Source: Arachnia propionica (GTDB lineage Bacteria; Actinomycetota; Actinomycetes; Propionibacteriales; Propionibacteriaceae). From it: a stretch of 64,000 nucleotides of DNA. The DNA lies in NCBI RefSeq assembly GCF_003859805.1, contig NZ_RQZG01000005.1, positions 122,104 through 186,103 of the forward strand. Reading direction: 5' to 3'. The notes beneath the pieces were generated by a model. That model was not told where the DNA came from. It did no database searches and was given only the letters and a program-made list of their open reading frames with translations. A program made the translations under genes and the position numbers. Positions 1 through 9,200 of this stretch are shown one piece after another (position 1 is the first letter of the stretch; each line of letters opens with the position of its first letter).

Positions 1-1
1 G

Positions 2-352
2 GTGGAGGAACTGATCGGCGACATCACCGACGAGTACGACGTGGAGGACACCTCGGGGCCGACCCGCATCGACCCGCTGAAGAGGCTCGACGGCCTGGCC
101 ACGATCGAGGAGTTCGCGCAGCTGACCGGCCACGTCATCCCGGAGGGCCCCTACGACACCGTCGCGGGGTACGTGATGGCCAGGCTCGGCAGACTCCCGT
201 TCGTGGGAGCCGCGGTCGAGGTCGGCCTCCTCCCCGTCGAACCCGGGGAGGAGGGGCACCTCGAGGTGCCGTGGCGGTTCACCGTCGAGGAGATGGACGG
301 GCGTCGTGCCGCCTGGTTGTCGGTGAGGCAGGTGAACGGTGAGACACAGTGA
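2..352 (+). CDS. CBS/CorC-HlyC type membrane protein, C-terminal part
   Basis: The 5' end is cut off by the window; about 116 residues remain. The segment opens in an acidic stretch like the end of the CBS domain pair of HlyC/CorC (CNNM-type) proteins, then has the small CorC_HlyC (transporter-associated) domain with the usual run of Asp-Thr-Val-Ala-Gly-Tyr-Val followed by Leu-Gly-Arg-Leu-Pro. No membrane segment lies in this part, as expected, since the DUF21 membrane domain is N-terminal in the family. These proteins are thought to act in ion efflux or magnesium/cobalt homeostasis. The stop overlaps the next gene by 14 bp, so the two are probably co-transcribed. The GTG at position 2 is more likely an internal valine than a start. 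Confidence 0.72.
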   Translation: MEELIGDITDEYDVEDTSGPTRIDPLKRLDGLATIEEFAQLTGHVIPEGPYDTVAGYVMARLGRLPFVGAAVEVGLLPVEPGEEGHLEVPWRFTVEEMDGRRAAWLSVRQVNGETQ

Positions 353-1553
353 CGACGGCTCGGAGCTGCTGACCGGACCGGGGGCCGGGCCACTGCTCAA
401 GGCGGCGGTGGAGCATGCCGGGGGAAGGCTGCTGAACTGGGCGCTGGAGCACGTCGACGCGAACCCGAACCAGTCGACCACCGCCACCTTCCTGGCGCGG
501 GTCCGGTGGCCCTACGGGGAACGGACCGAGCTGCTCGGGGTCTCGGCCCGGCGCGGGAGGCTGTCGAGGTCCGATCGTGGTGCCGAGGTCTTCGCCGACG
601 GCAACCGGGAGGTCGCGGTCTGGATCTACCCGAACGACCCGGATCTGCCCGGGCTGGCACGTGTCGCCTACCCGCAGCGCCTGGCGGACCTGGTCAACCG
701 GGCCGGGTTGATCCCCGGTCCGATCTCGGGGAGGGACCTGGAACTCAACATCGTCGGGTATCGGCCGAGGCGTCGAGCCGTGGTGCGGTTCTCGGCGAAG
801 GGGGTCACCTACTACGTCAAGGCGATCCGGGGAAAGCAGTTCGAGGACACCTTGTCGAGGCATCGGTTGCTCGAGTCCGCGGGGGTGCCCTCGCCGCGAG
901 TGGCGTTCACCACCAAGGACAACCTCATGTTCCTCGAGGCGCTGCCGGGCCGACCGCTGGCGAAGGCGATCTTCGACCCGGTCGAGCCCTGCAGCCCGGA
1001 GGAGTTGATCGAGGTGCTCGACTCGATGCCCCGGCTGGTGGCGAAGCTGGATCGGCGTCCACCCTGGAGCGACGCGGTGGAGCACTACGCCGGTGTGGTC
1101 TCGGCGGCACTGCCCGAGGTGCGGGACGACCTGGACCGGGTGAGGCGTCGCATCCAGTCCGGATTGGCCGGGATCCCGCCGGGCAACGAACCCACCCACG
1201 GCGACTTCCACGAGGGTCAGGTCCACGTCCACGGGGGACGCGTGGTCGGGATCCTCGACATCGACACGATCGGTCCGGGCAGCCGTGCGGATGACCTGGC
1301 GTGTCTCATCGCCCACCTGTCGACCATCCAGCGCATGAACCGGCAGCAGGAGGCGACGGTGCGGTCACTGCTGGCCCGCTGGGTGCCGGTCTTCGACCGC
1401 AGGGTGGACCCGGTGGAGCTCCGGCTGCGGGCCGCCGCCGTGGTGATCTCCTTGGCGACGGGGCCGTTCCGGGGTCAGGAGCCGTTCTGGCAGGAGACCA
1501 CCAGGAAGATGATCCGCTCCGCCATCGCCCTGGTGGACCAGGTTGCGAGCTGA
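339..1553 (+). CDS. Aminoglycoside phosphotransferase-like (APH/choline kinase fold) protein
   Basis: 404 residues from GTG 339, overlapping the upstream stop. The C-terminal half carries the kinase catalytic signature: a Brenner-type motif HGDFHEGQ near residue 287 (the catalytic Asp is present; the usual Asn is replaced by Gln) and ILDID about 20 residues later supplying the metal-binding acid. An N-terminal lobe with a Tyr-Val-Lys strand (around residue 164) could hold the ATP lysine. The substrate is unknown; APH-fold proteins phosphorylate antibiotics, choline, fructosamines or other small molecules, and nothing here points to one. It lies between a membrane protein and a nucleoside uptake operon. 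The start codon is uncertain because the overlap forces an N-terminus with little recognisable homology. Confidence 0.68.
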   Translation: MRHSDDGSELLTGPGAGPLLKAAVEHAGGRLLNWALEHVDANPNQSTTATFLARVRWPYGERTELLGVSARRGRLSRSDRGAEVFADGNREVAVWIYPNDPDLPGLARVAYPQRLADLVNRAGLIPGPISGRDLELNIVGYRPRRRAVVRFSAKGVTYYVKAIRGKQFEDTLSRHRLLESAGVPSPRVAFTTKDNLMFLEALPGRPLAKAIFDPVEPCSPEELIEVLDSMPRLVAKLDRRPPWSDAVEHYAGVVSAALPEVRDDLDRVRRRIQSGLAGIPPGNEPTHGDFHEGQVHVHGGRVVGILDIDTIGPGSRADDLACLIAHLSTIQRMNRQQEATVRSLLARWVPVFDRRVDPVELRLRAAAVVISLATGPFRGQEPFWQETTRKMIRSAIALVDQVAS

Positions 1554-1643
1554 TAACGATTCGGCGCGGATCTGGGCTTGCCGGAGTGGGTCAGGGTATC
1601 GTCAATCGACCCTGAATCATTCCGAGCAGTCTGGAGTGTCCCT

Positions 1644-2777
1644 GTGACCAAGTCTCTCCTCAAGTTCGCCGCCCTCGCCGCGGCCGGCGCGCTCGCGCTC
1701 GCCGGTTGTGCCCAGCCACCGAGCACCACCTCCGGCAGTTCCGCCGCTCCCGGTGAGTCCAGCTCCGCCACCAGCGGTGGCAACACCTCCGGGACTGAGA
1801 ACAACGCCGACGGCTTCAAGGCCTGCATGGTCTCCGACTTCGGTGGTTTCGATGACAAGTCGTTCAACGAGACCTCCTACAAGGGCCTGCTGCAGGCCAA
1901 GGAGGAGCTCGGGGTCCAGACCGCCCAGCTGGAGTCCCAGGCCGAGGGCGACTACTCGGGCAACGTCGCCGCGATGATCGACCAGAAGTGCAACATCGTC
2001 ATCACCGTCGGTTTCGCCCTGGCCAGCGCCACCGAGGCCGCCGCCAAGCAGACCCCGGATGCGAAGTTCGCCATCGTCGACAACCCCTCGTTCGACGGTG
2101 TCGACAACGCCAAGGGCCTGACCTTCAACACCGCGGAGCCCTCCTTCCTGGCGGGCTACCTCGCGGCGTCGATGACCAAGACCGGCAAGGTCGGCACCTT
2201 CGGCGGGGCGAAGTACCCGACCGTGACCATCTTCATGGATGGTTTCGCCCAGGGCGTGGCCCACTACAACCAGACCAAGGGCGCCAACGTCGAGGTGCTG
2301 GGGTGGAGCCATGAGGCACAGGACGGCCAGTTCATCGGCGGCAACGACCCGTTCGGTGACCAGTCCGGCGGCAAGAACACCGCCAACACCCTCATCGCGC
2401 AGGGCGCTGACATCATCCTGCCCGTCGCCGGTCCGGCCGGGCTCGGTGCCCTGGCGGCCGTCAAGGAGACGGGTGGCAAGGTGAACGCCATCTGGGTGGA
2501 CACCGACGGCTACGTCTCGGCCCCCGAGTACAAGGAGGTCATCATCACCTCCGTCGAGAAGGCCATGGATGTCGCGGTCTTCGATGCCATCAAGGCCACC
2601 AAGGACGGCACCTTCTCCTCGGAGAACTACGTCGGGACGTTGGCCAACAAGGGCGTGGACCTGTCCGAGTTCCACGACTTCGACTCCCAGGTCTCCGACG
2701 AGACGAAGAAGGAGCTGGAGACCCTGAAGCAGGAGATCATCGACGGCAAGATCACGGTGAAGCTGCCCGCGCAGTGA
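1644..2777 (+). CDS. BMP-family nucleoside-binding lipoprotein (ABC transporter)
   Basis: The solute-binding component of a purine/pyrimidine nucleoside ABC importer, 377 residues. GTG 1644 is chosen because it puts a short basic start and hydrophobic stretch directly before the lipobox LALAGC; earlier in-frame codons would add a non-signal extension. After the lipid-anchored Cys comes a Ser/Thr/Gly linker of about 35 residues, then the BMP domain beginning with KACMVSDFGGFDDKSFN, typical of the Med/PnrA/BmpA family. It sits just before the matching ATPase and two permeases and upstream of cytidine deaminase, the order seen in Lactococcus bmpA-nupABC-type loci. A strong hairpin follows the gene and may make the lipoprotein message more abundant than the downstream message. 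Confidence 0.9.
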   Translation: MTKSLLKFAALAAAGALALAGCAQPPSTTSGSSAAPGESSSATSGGNTSGTENNADGFKACMVSDFGGFDDKSFNETSYKGLLQAKEELGVQTAQLESQAEGDYSGNVAAMIDQKCNIVITVGFALASATEAAAKQTPDAKFAIVDNPSFDGVDNAKGLTFNTAEPSFLAGYLAASMTKTGKVGTFGGAKYPTVTIFMDGFAQGVAHYNQTKGANVEVLGWSHEAQDGQFIGGNDPFGDQSGGKNTANTLIAQGADIILPVAGPAGLGALAAVKETGGKVNAIWVDTDGYVSAPEYKEVIITSVEKAMDVAVFDAIKATKDGTFSSENYVGTLANKGVDLSEFHDFDSQVSDETKKELETLKQEIIDGKITVKLPAQ

Positions 2778-2802
2778 GCCGTGGGTTGAACACCTGCCGT
2801 GG

Positions 2803-2828
2803 AAGGGGCGCCCCTCAGGGCGCCCCTT
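2803..2828 (+). terminator. GC-rich hairpin between BMP lipoprotein and ABC ATPase genes
   Basis: Perfect 11-bp inverted repeat: left arm 2803-2813, loop CTCA at 2814-2817, right arm 2818-2828. No T-run follows, so within an operon it is better read as an attenuator or 3'-end stabiliser that raises the level of the binding-protein message over the transporter message. Confidence 0.6.
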
Positions 2829-2877
2829 CTCGCACGGGCAGGGTAGAGTGTTGCCGCCCCCCGATGAAGGAGGATCA

Positions 2878-4425
2878 GTGACCCCAACATCCCCGGTGCT
2901 GTCCCTCAGGGGCATCACCAAACGCTTCGGCACCTTGACGGCGAACGAGGACATCAGTCTGGACGTCGTTCCCGGTCGGATCCATTGCCTCCTCGGCGAG
3001 AACGGGGCGGGCAAGTCGACCCTGATGAACATCCTCTTCGGGCTGCTGACCCCGGACGAGGGTGAGATCCGGATGGGGGAGCAGGTGCTCCGCCTCGGGG
3101 ATCCCGGGCAGGCGATGCAGGCAGGCATCGGGATGGTGCACCAGCACTTCATGTTGATCCCACCCTTCACCGTGGCGGAGAACATGGTGCTCGGGCACGA
3201 GCCGGGCAACCACGGTCTGCTCGACATCAGGCAGGCCAGGGCGAAGGTCAAGGAGCTCTCGGAGCGTTATCGGCTCGACGTAGATCCCGATGCGCTCGTG
3301 GCGGACCTGCCCGTCGGCATCCAGCAGCGCGTGGAGATCCTCAAGTCGCTGTCCCTCGATGCCCGGTACCTGATCTTCGACGAACCGACGGCGGTGCTCA
3401 CCCCCCAGGAGATCGACGAGCTGATGACGGTGATGCGGGCCCTGCGTGACGAGGGACGTGCCATCGTCTTCATCACCCACAAACTGCGTGAGGTGCGGGA
3501 GGTCGCAGACGACATCACCGTGATCCGCCGGGGCAGGGTGGTCGGACAGGCCGACCCCGAGTCCTCGGAGAGCGACCTGGCGGCTCTGATGGTCGGGCGT
3601 TCCGTGGAGCTCAAGGTGGCCAAGGAGGAACCGGAGCCCGGGGCGGAGAGGCTCAACGTCAAGGGACTCGTGGTCACCTCCCCCTCAGGGGCGATCGCCG
3701 TCGACGAACTCGACCTCGCGGTGCGTGGTGGCGAGATCATCGTCATCGCGGGGGTCCAGGGCAACGGCCAGTCGGAGCTGGCGGAGGCCCTGCTCGGCAC
3801 CGTCACCCCGGTGTCCGGGACCATCACCCTCGACGGGGTGGACATCACCCACATGACCCCGGCCAGGACCCTGGCCGCGGGCCTCGGCTACGTGCCCGAG
3901 GACCGGCACCGTGACGGGTTCGTCGGGGACTTCTCGATCGCGCAGAACCTGGTGCTGGACAACCTGGCCGAGTTCTCGAGGCGCGGCAACCTCCAGCTCG
4001 GGAGGATCAACGACAACGCCGTGGCAAGGGTGGAGGAGTTCGACATCCGCACCGGTTCCCACACCCAACCCGTGAAGTCACTCTCGGGTGGCAACCAGCA
4101 GAAGGTGGTGCTGGCCAGGGAGCTGTCCAGGCCCTTGTCGCTGCTGTTGGCGAACCAGCCCACCCGGGGGGTGGACGTCGGGGCCATCGAGTTCCTGCAC
4201 AGCCGGATCGTCGCGGAGCGGGACAAGGGCACCGCGGTGCTCATCATCTCCACCGAGTTGGACGAGGTGGAGTCGTTGGCGGACCGGATCGCGGTGATGT
4301 ACCGCGGACGGATCGTCGGCCTCGTCCCACCGGAGACCCCCCGCAACGTGCTCGGCCTCATGATGGCCGGGATCGGCTACGACGACGCCGTCGCCGCGGC
4401 GGCTGAAGAGGAGGCAGGGGCATGA
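2878..4425 (+). CDS. Nucleoside ABC transporter ATP-binding protein (two ABC domains)
   Basis: 515 residues holding two fused ABC ATPase domains, the layout of the sugar/nucleoside family (RbsA, NupA/YufO). Domain 1 has a full Walker A (GENGAGKST) near residue 43 and Walker B YLIFDEPT. Domain 2 has a degenerate P-loop (GVQGNGQSE), a classic LSGGNQQ signature and a Walker B with Asn-Gln in place of Asp-Glu, as usual for this family, so one site probably hydrolyses ATP poorly. GTG 2878 follows AAGGAGG at 2867-2873; the longer in-frame option at 2848 has no ribosome site. Its end overlaps the permease gene by 4 bp. It powers uptake together with the lipoprotein before it and the two permeases after it. 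Confidence 0.92.
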   Translation: MTPTSPVLSLRGITKRFGTLTANEDISLDVVPGRIHCLLGENGAGKSTLMNILFGLLTPDEGEIRMGEQVLRLGDPGQAMQAGIGMVHQHFMLIPPFTVAENMVLGHEPGNHGLLDIRQARAKVKELSERYRLDVDPDALVADLPVGIQQRVEILKSLSLDARYLIFDEPTAVLTPQEIDELMTVMRALRDEGRAIVFITHKLREVREVADDITVIRRGRVVGQADPESSESDLAALMVGRSVELKVAKEEPEPGAERLNVKGLVVTSPSGAIAVDELDLAVRGGEIIVIAGVQGNGQSELAEALLGTVTPVSGTITLDGVDITHMTPARTLAAGLGYVPEDRHRDGFVGDFSIAQNLVLDNLAEFSRRGNLQLGRINDNAVARVEEFDIRTGSHTQPVKSLSGGNQQKVVLARELSRPLSLLLANQPTRGVDVGAIEFLHSRIVAERDKGTAVLIISTELDEVESLADRIAVMYRGRIVGLVPPETPRNVLGLMMAGIGYDDAVAAAAEEEAGA

Positions 4426-5606
4426 GCAGCACCCGCAGCGACCGTGCGTGGCTGAGGAATGGTCTCGTCACGTTCTTCTCCCTCGTCCTGGCCTTCCTGG
4501 TGGCTGCCGTGGTCATGGTGCTCAGCGACGCCGAGGTGATGGGCAGGTACTCGTACTTCTTCGCCCGGCCCGGTGATGCGCTCCAGGCCTCCTGGGACAA
4601 GGTGGCCGGTGCGTACGGGGCGTTGTTCCAGGGTGCGCTCGGCAGCTTCACCAACATCACCCACACCACGGCGGAGGCGGCTCCACTCATCGCCGCGGGT
4701 CTGGGGGTGGCCATCGCCTTCCGGGCCGGTCTGTTCAACATCGGTGCCCAGGGACAGGCACTCATGGGGGCCCTGGTCGGGGCCTTCCTCGGGTTCTCCA
4801 TCAAGGGGTTGCCGCTGGTGCTGCACCTTCCACTGGTCCTGCTGCTCGGCATCGTCAGCGGGGCCCTGTGGGGTGGCGTCGTCGGTATCCTCAAGGCGAA
4901 GACCGGGGCCCACGAGGTCATCCTCACCATCATGATGAACTACATCGCGGCGATCCTGCTCGCCTACCTCATGGACCAGCGGTTCATGCAGGACCCGCGA
5001 CGCAACGACCCCATCGCCCCGGTCCTGGAGTGGACGGCGACGCTGCCCCGGTTGGAGGGGGGCCGCCTGCACCTGGGCTTCTTCCTGGCCCTGCTCGCGG
5101 CCGTCGGCTGCTGGTGGCTGCTGGAGCGCACCGCCTTCGGGCTCCGGCTCCAGGCGGTGGGCCTCAATCCCCATGCCGCGGCGACCGCAGGCACCTCCGT
5201 CAGCCGGGTCACCGCGGTCACGATGGCGCTGGCCGGTGGTCTCGCCGGGCTCGGTGGCGTGATCATCGTCACCGCGCCGGAGGTGCTGACGAGCTTCCCA
5301 CCGCAGCTCACGGGGACCATCGTCGGGGTGCTGGGCTTCGACGCCATCACCGTCGCCCTGCTGGGCCGTTCCCGCCCGCTGGGAGTGGTCTTCGCCGGGT
5401 TGCTCTTCGGGGCGCTGAAGGCCGGTCGGCGCACGATGGAGTCGGTGGCGGGCACTCCCGCCCAGCTCACTGATCTGATCCAGGCCCTCATCGTGCTCTT
5501 CGTGGCGGCCCCGGCCTTCGTGGCGTGGTTGCTGCCCTTCCTCAGGCAACGACGAGACACCAGGAACCGCCGCGCCGCGCGCATCTCGAAGGAGGCCCAG
5601 GCATGA
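4422..5606 (+). CDS. Nucleoside ABC transporter permease (first)
   Basis: 394 residues with around eight to ten hydrophobic segments, of the BPD_transp_2 family that includes RbsC, YufP and NupB. The conserved cytoplasmic stretch around HEVILTIMMNYIA and the later Gly-rich segment AGGLAGLGG match the family. The ATG overlaps the ATPase stop as ATGA, implying translational coupling, and GAGGAGG lies just upstream. It forms a heterodimeric channel with the next gene product. Confidence 0.9.
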   Translation: MSSTRSDRAWLRNGLVTFFSLVLAFLVAAVVMVLSDAEVMGRYSYFFARPGDALQASWDKVAGAYGALFQGALGSFTNITHTTAEAAPLIAAGLGVAIAFRAGLFNIGAQGQALMGALVGAFLGFSIKGLPLVLHLPLVLLLGIVSGALWGGVVGILKAKTGAHEVILTIMMNYIAAILLAYLMDQRFMQDPRRNDPIAPVLEWTATLPRLEGGRLHLGFFLALLAAVGCWWLLERTAFGLRLQAVGLNPHAAATAGTSVSRVTAVTMALAGGLAGLGGVIIVTAPEVLTSFPPQLTGTIVGVLGFDAITVALLGRSRPLGVVFAGLLFGALKAGRRTMESVAGTPAQLTDLIQALIVLFVAAPAFVAWLLPFLRQRRDTRNRRAARISKEAQA

Positions 5607-6904
5607 GCACCGACACCCATCCGGAACAGTCAACCGGCCACCTCAAGGTGGGAATCGAGTCGCCCGAGGCCCGCGCCACCCGCATCTCCACGGGAGTGCT
5701 CGTCACCCTGATCGGGCTGATCCTGCTCCTGTTGGCCTTCACCACCTCCGCGGTCGGCCGGATCGCCCTGTCGGACGCCCTGGCCGATGTGCAGCTGCCG
5801 ACCATCGCGGTGCCGGGGCTGCCGACGGTGCTCGTCGCGGCCCTGCTGGTGCTGGGTGGTGGCATCGGTTTCCTCAGCGGGAGGCTCAGCCCACGGGGGC
5901 GTCGCATCGCCGGTGTGCTGGCCGGGGTCGGTGTGCTCGTCGGGTTCATCGTCTGGGCGGCCGCCTCGTCCACCCTGCCGTTCACGTTGTCCAGTCAGCT
6001 GAACCTCACCATCGAGTACTCGACGCCGTTGCTGTTCGGGGTGCTGGCGGGGGTGCTCTCGGAGCGGGCCGGTGTGGTCAACATCGCCATCGAGGGACAG
6101 TTCCTCTCCGCGGCCTTCGCGGCCGCGGTCACGTTCTCGGTCACCCGCTCCTACGTGGCCGCGCTGGTCGCGGCGGCCCTCGCCGGGCTGCTCATGGGCG
6201 CGGTGCTGGCCGTGTTCACCCTGAGATACCTCGTGGACCACGTCATCGTCGGCGTCGTGGTGAACCTGCTCGCCACGGGTCTGACCGGGTTCATCTTCAA
6301 CCAGCTCGTCGCCAGGGACAAGGCGACATGGGGTGTGGTGGACCCGATGACCACTCTCGAGGTGCCAGGGCTCAGCTGGGTGCCGTTCATCGGTCCGATC
6401 CTGTTCACGCAGCGTCCTTTGTCCTTCATGGCGATGGTGGCGGTGCCGCTGGTGTGGTTCCTGCTCCACCGCACCAAGTGGGGACTCAGGGTCCGTGCGG
6501 TGGGCGAGCATCCCCACGCGGCGGACACCGTCGGCATCAAGGTGATCTCGACCAAGGCCCAGGCGGTGCTGCTCGGTGGCATCCTGGCCGGTCTCGGCGG
6601 GGCGTACTTCACCATCGGCTCGGTGGGTGAGTTCCAGGACAACAACATCACCGCGGGCAATGGGTTCATCGCGCTGGCGGCGGTCATCATGGGCCGCTGG
6701 AACCCGCTGCTGGCGGCGGCCACGGCACTGTTCTTCGGTTTCACCCGGGCACTGGCCCAGTCCACCAAGCTGATGGCGTTGCCGATCCCCAGCCAGCTCA
6801 TCGAGATGTTGCCCTACCTGGCCACGATCATCGCCGTCGCCGGGCTCGTCGGGCGGGTCCGACCTCCGGCGGCCGACGGTGCCCACTTCGTCAAGGGGCA
6901 CTGA
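5603..6904 (+). CDS. Nucleoside ABC transporter permease (second)
   Basis: 433 residues, second BPD_transp_2 permease (YufQ/NupC-like). ATG 5603 overlaps the previous stop as ATGA and follows GGAGG; upstream in-frame starts would run back into the first permease. The N-terminal part has about 45 soluble residues, then around ten hydrophobic helices. Typical motifs include the phrase for a second start of the channel domain, SERAGVVNIAIEGQ, shared with nucleoside permeases. It overlaps cdd by one base, so uptake and cytidine deamination are produced from one transcript. Confidence 0.9.
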   Translation: MSTDTHPEQSTGHLKVGIESPEARATRISTGVLVTLIGLILLLLAFTTSAVGRIALSDALADVQLPTIAVPGLPTVLVAALLVLGGGIGFLSGRLSPRGRRIAGVLAGVGVLVGFIVWAAASSTLPFTLSSQLNLTIEYSTPLLFGVLAGVLSERAGVVNIAIEGQFLSAAFAAAVTFSVTRSYVAALVAAALAGLLMGAVLAVFTLRYLVDHVIVGVVVNLLATGLTGFIFNQLVARDKATWGVVDPMTTLEVPGLSWVPFIGPILFTQRPLSFMAMVAVPLVWFLLHRTKWGLRVRAVGEHPHAADTVGIKVISTKAQAVLLGGILAGLGGAYFTIGSVGEFQDNNITAGNGFIALAAVIMGRWNPLLAAATALFFGFTRALAQSTKLMALPIPSQLIEMLPYLATIIAVAGLVGRVRPPAADGAHFVKGH

Positions 6905-7305
6905 TGACCGACATCGACTGGGAGGAGCTCCGGGCCGCATCCCGTGACATCGCCACGCGTGCCTACGCCCCCTACTCGGACTACCAGGTCGGCTGTGCCG
7001 CGCTCGTCGACGACGGTCGGGTCGTCGTGGGGTGCAACGTGGAGAACGCCTCCTACGGCGTGGGGCTGTGCGCCGAGTGCGGCCTGGTCTCGCAGCTCCA
7101 TGCCACCGGAGGTGGCAGGCTCGTCGCCTTCACCTGCTGCAACAAGCTGGGGGAGCGGATCATGCCCTGCGGGCGCTGCCGTCAGCTGCTGTTCGAGTTC
7201 GGCGGCAACGACCTGCTCGTGGACACCCCGCAGGGGATCCTGCCGATGAGGGAGGTCCTGCCGCAGGCCTTCGGACCGACGGATCTCGCCGCCGTCATGG
7301 GCTGA
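6904..7305 (+). CDS. cdd: Cytidine deaminase
   Basis: 133 residues, the size of homotetrameric cytidine deaminases. It converts cytidine and deoxycytidine to uridine and deoxyuridine. The zinc site is complete: Cys56-Ala-Glu58, with Glu58 as proton shuttle, and the pair Cys89/Cys92 in the PCGRC motif. The substrate-binding Asn-Val-Glu-Asn stretch (residues 45-48) is present. ATG 6904 overlaps the permease stop (TGATG). It is the last gene of the uptake operon; the next gene is convergent 15 bp away. Confidence 0.95.
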   Translation: MTDIDWEELRAASRDIATRAYAPYSDYQVGCAALVDDGRVVVGCNVENASYGVGLCAECGLVSQLHATGGGRLVAFTCCNKLGERIMPCGRCRQLLFEFGGNDLLVDTPQGILPMREVLPQAFGPTDLAAVMG

Positions 7306-7320
7306 GGACGCAACCTCTGC

Positions 7321-7926
7321 CTACCGTCGTGAGGCGACTTCGCTGTGCGCTGGAGCGAGTGCAAGTGAGTAGTTCTCGTGGAACGCGGATCGGAGCAACT
7401 CGGTGACGGTGGAGTCCTCGGCCTGGCCGGGGAGTTGCAGCCCCAACAGAGTGCTGACCAGCATTCCGTTGGCGAGGAAAGCACTTGCCCGAGCAGCTGA
7501 GAGGCCTGCCTCGTCACGCAGGATCCTGTAGATGCTGAGGAAGCTCTCCCTGGCGATTGGTCCCATGGTCGGGTCCTGTCCGAGGGTGAACAGGTGGAGC
7601 AGTGTCACCAGGCTGCCTCGATCCTCGGCCAGACGGACGTAGGCCTCACCGAGTCTCGGCTCGATCCGTGCCTGGGAGTTCGTGTTGGCGATGGTGCTCC
7701 GGAAGGTCGCGGCGACACGGGCAACCGCACGTTCGGCGGTGGCGATGAACAGGGCCTCCTTGGACCCGAAGCTACGGATCACAAGGGCCTGACTGATGCC
7801 TGCCCGTCGTGCGATCTCATCGGTTCTGGCTCCGACGTAGCCCTGCTCGCCGAAGACCACCGCTGCGGCGTCGAGAATCGATTCCCGGCGCTCGGTAGCG
7901 CTCAAACGAGTTCGTGGCGTACTCAT
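7321..7926 (-). CDS. TetR-family transcriptional repressor
   Basis: 201 residues. The N-terminal TetR helix-turn-helix is clear at about residues 11-58 (ESILDAAAVVFGEQGY followed by TDEIARRAGIS and the Ser-Lys-Glu-Ala-Leu-Phe helix). The C-terminal ligand-binding domain is not assignable to a known ligand. It is divergent from a FAD monooxygenase with 77 bp between starts, and a dyad in that gap is the likely operator, so it probably represses the monooxygenase-exporter operon and perhaps itself. Codon use is somewhat less GC-rich than the flanking salvage genes, in line with the rest of this cassette. Confidence 0.9.
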   Translation of the reverse strand: MSTPRTRLSATERRESILDAAAVVFGEQGYVGARTDEIARRAGISQALVIRSFGSKEALFIATAERAVARVAATFRSTIANTNSQARIEPRLGEAYVRLAEDRGSLVTLLHLFTLGQDPTMGPIARESFLSIYRILRDEAGLSAARASAFLANGMLVSTLLGLQLPGQAEDSTVTELLRSAFHENYSLALAPAHSEVASRR

Positions 7927-7971
7927 CCAACAAGATTATCAGCCGCTGAGTATCTGCTATCGTGGCAGTTG

Positions 7972-7989
7972 TAAGTGATTGATTACTTA
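7972..7989. promoter_or_regulatory. Candidate TetR operator before the FAD monooxygenase
   Basis: An 18-bp imperfect palindrome, TAAGTGATTGATTACTTA, with 7 of 9 positions paired and outer half-sites TAAGT/ACTTA. It is the most AT-rich point of the divergent gap, ends 14 bp before the chosen monooxygenase ATG (8004), and directly precedes the ribosome site GGAGG (7991-7995). A repressor bound here would block the monooxygenase transcript. Confidence 0.55.
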
Positions 7990-8003
7990 TGGAGGTGTGG
8001 GAC

Positions 8004-9200
8004 ATGCCAGGCAGAGCGATCATCCTCGGAGGTGGTATCGGGGGGTTGTGCACGAGCATCGCGCTGCACCAGATCGGGATCGAGGCGGTGGTCCACGAGC
8101 AGGCGCCGCAGTTCAGTGAGGTCGGTGCTGGCCTCCAGGTCTGGGTCAAGGGGATGCAGGCATTGAAGCAACTCGGCGTCGCGAACGCCGTGGCCTCGGC
8201 AGGGGCTGAGGTCCATGCGCACCGGTTCTTCAACGCCGTGGGCGCGCCGCTGTACTCCGTGGATCTTCTGAACGACGCCCGACTGACCGGTGCGCCGGTT
8301 CCGGTGATGATTGCTCGAAGCGCACTCATCGATGCTCTGGTCACGGGCGTGGACCTGGCGACGGTGCACCTGGGGCACCGGGTGGTGGCTGTTGAGGATC
8401 AGGGAGACAAGGTGATCGTACGGTTCGCAGATGGCGGGACGGATGAGGCGGATCTGCTCATCGCTGCGGATGGCATCAACTCGAGGGTGCGACGTGAGCT
8501 GTTTCCCGAGGTGGGGATCCGCACCGCCGGATATCGCTACGTGCGTTCCCTGGTGGAGCACCCCCTTCCCTTCGGGAGCAACATGTTCGCCATGTTCTTC
8601 GGGCGGGGAGACCGGATCGCCCTCGGGGACTGTGGGCACGGCAGGACATACTGGCTCGTTGGTCTGAAGAAACCAGTGGTACCGCTGGAAGGCTCCTTGG
8701 AGACTCTCAAGGATGATCTGCTGAAGAGGTTCAGCGTTTTTCCGGAAGGCATCACCTCGGTCATCGACGCCACGCCGACGGAAACGTTGATCCACCACAC
8801 GGTGCGCGATCTTCAACCGATGAAGACGTGGGGCCGCGGTCGGATCTTCCTGCTCGGGGATGCAGCCCACGCCACGACGCCGAATCTTGGACGTGGTTCC
8901 GAGCAGGCGATGCTCGACGCCGTCGGGTTGGCGTCCTTGCTGCGGGGCGTCGATCTCAGGGATGGGTTGCGGCTGCGTTCCGTGCTCGAGGCCTACACCC
9001 GGGAGCGGAAGCCGGAGGCCGAGGCACTGCAGCGGACCTCCTGGCGGATCGGCGCCATCGTGTCGTGGCGGAATCCGATGATGGGGGCGGTGCGCGACGT
9101 GATCATGCGTACCGTTGCCGGTCGCAAGCAGGTGCAGAGCATCCGGGATCAGTTCGTCGAGGCGGCCCGGATGCCCATCTCACGTCAGGAGCGGCCATGA
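8004..9200 (+). CDS. FAD-dependent monooxygenase (class A flavoprotein hydroxylase fold)
   Basis: 398 residues. The three fingerprints of group A flavoprotein monooxygenases are present: the dinucleotide-binding GGGIGG at residues 9-14, the DG motif [10 protein letters not shown] at 155-163, and the GD motif [14 protein letters not shown] at 285-298. Such enzymes use NAD(P)H and O2 to hydroxylate aromatic or polyketide substrates; some inactivate antibiotics (TetX, Rox), others work in degradation or biosynthesis. The substrate cannot be read from sequence. ATG 8004 is preferred to ATG 7989 because GGAGG lies 8 nt before it. The stop overlaps the ABC ATPase start, so enzyme and exporter are one operon controlled by the divergent TetR gene. 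Detoxification plus efflux, or production of an exported metabolite, are both possible. Confidence 0.88.
   Translation: MPGRAIILGGGIGGLCTSIALHQIGIEAVVHEQAPQFSEVGAGLQVWVKGMQALKQLGVANAVASAGAEVHAHRFFNAVGAPLYSVDLLNDARLTGAPVPVMIARSALIDALVTGVDLATVHLGHRVVAVEDQGDKVIVRFADGGTDEADLLIAADGINSRVRRELFPEVGIRTAGYRYVRSLVEHPLPFGSNMFAMFFGRGDRIALGDCGHGRTYWLVGLKKPVVPLEGSLETLKDDLLKRFSVFPEGITSVIDATPTETLIHHTVRDLQPMKTWGRGRIFLLGDAAHATTPNLGRGSEQAMLDAVGLASLLRGVDLRDGLRLRSVLEAYTRERKPEAEALQRTSWRIGAIVSWRNPMMGAVRDVIMRTVAGRKQVQSIRDQFVEAARMPISRQERP

Noticed and set aside
279..1316. Long minus-strand open frame opposite the phosphotransferase-like gene
   Set aside because: High-GC antisense shadow with Arg/Pro/His-rich translation; the plus frame has the kinase motifs.
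1560..1643. Riboswitch before the nucleoside uptake operon
   Set aside because: The gap is under 100 nt and shows no purine or PreQ1 riboswitch core.
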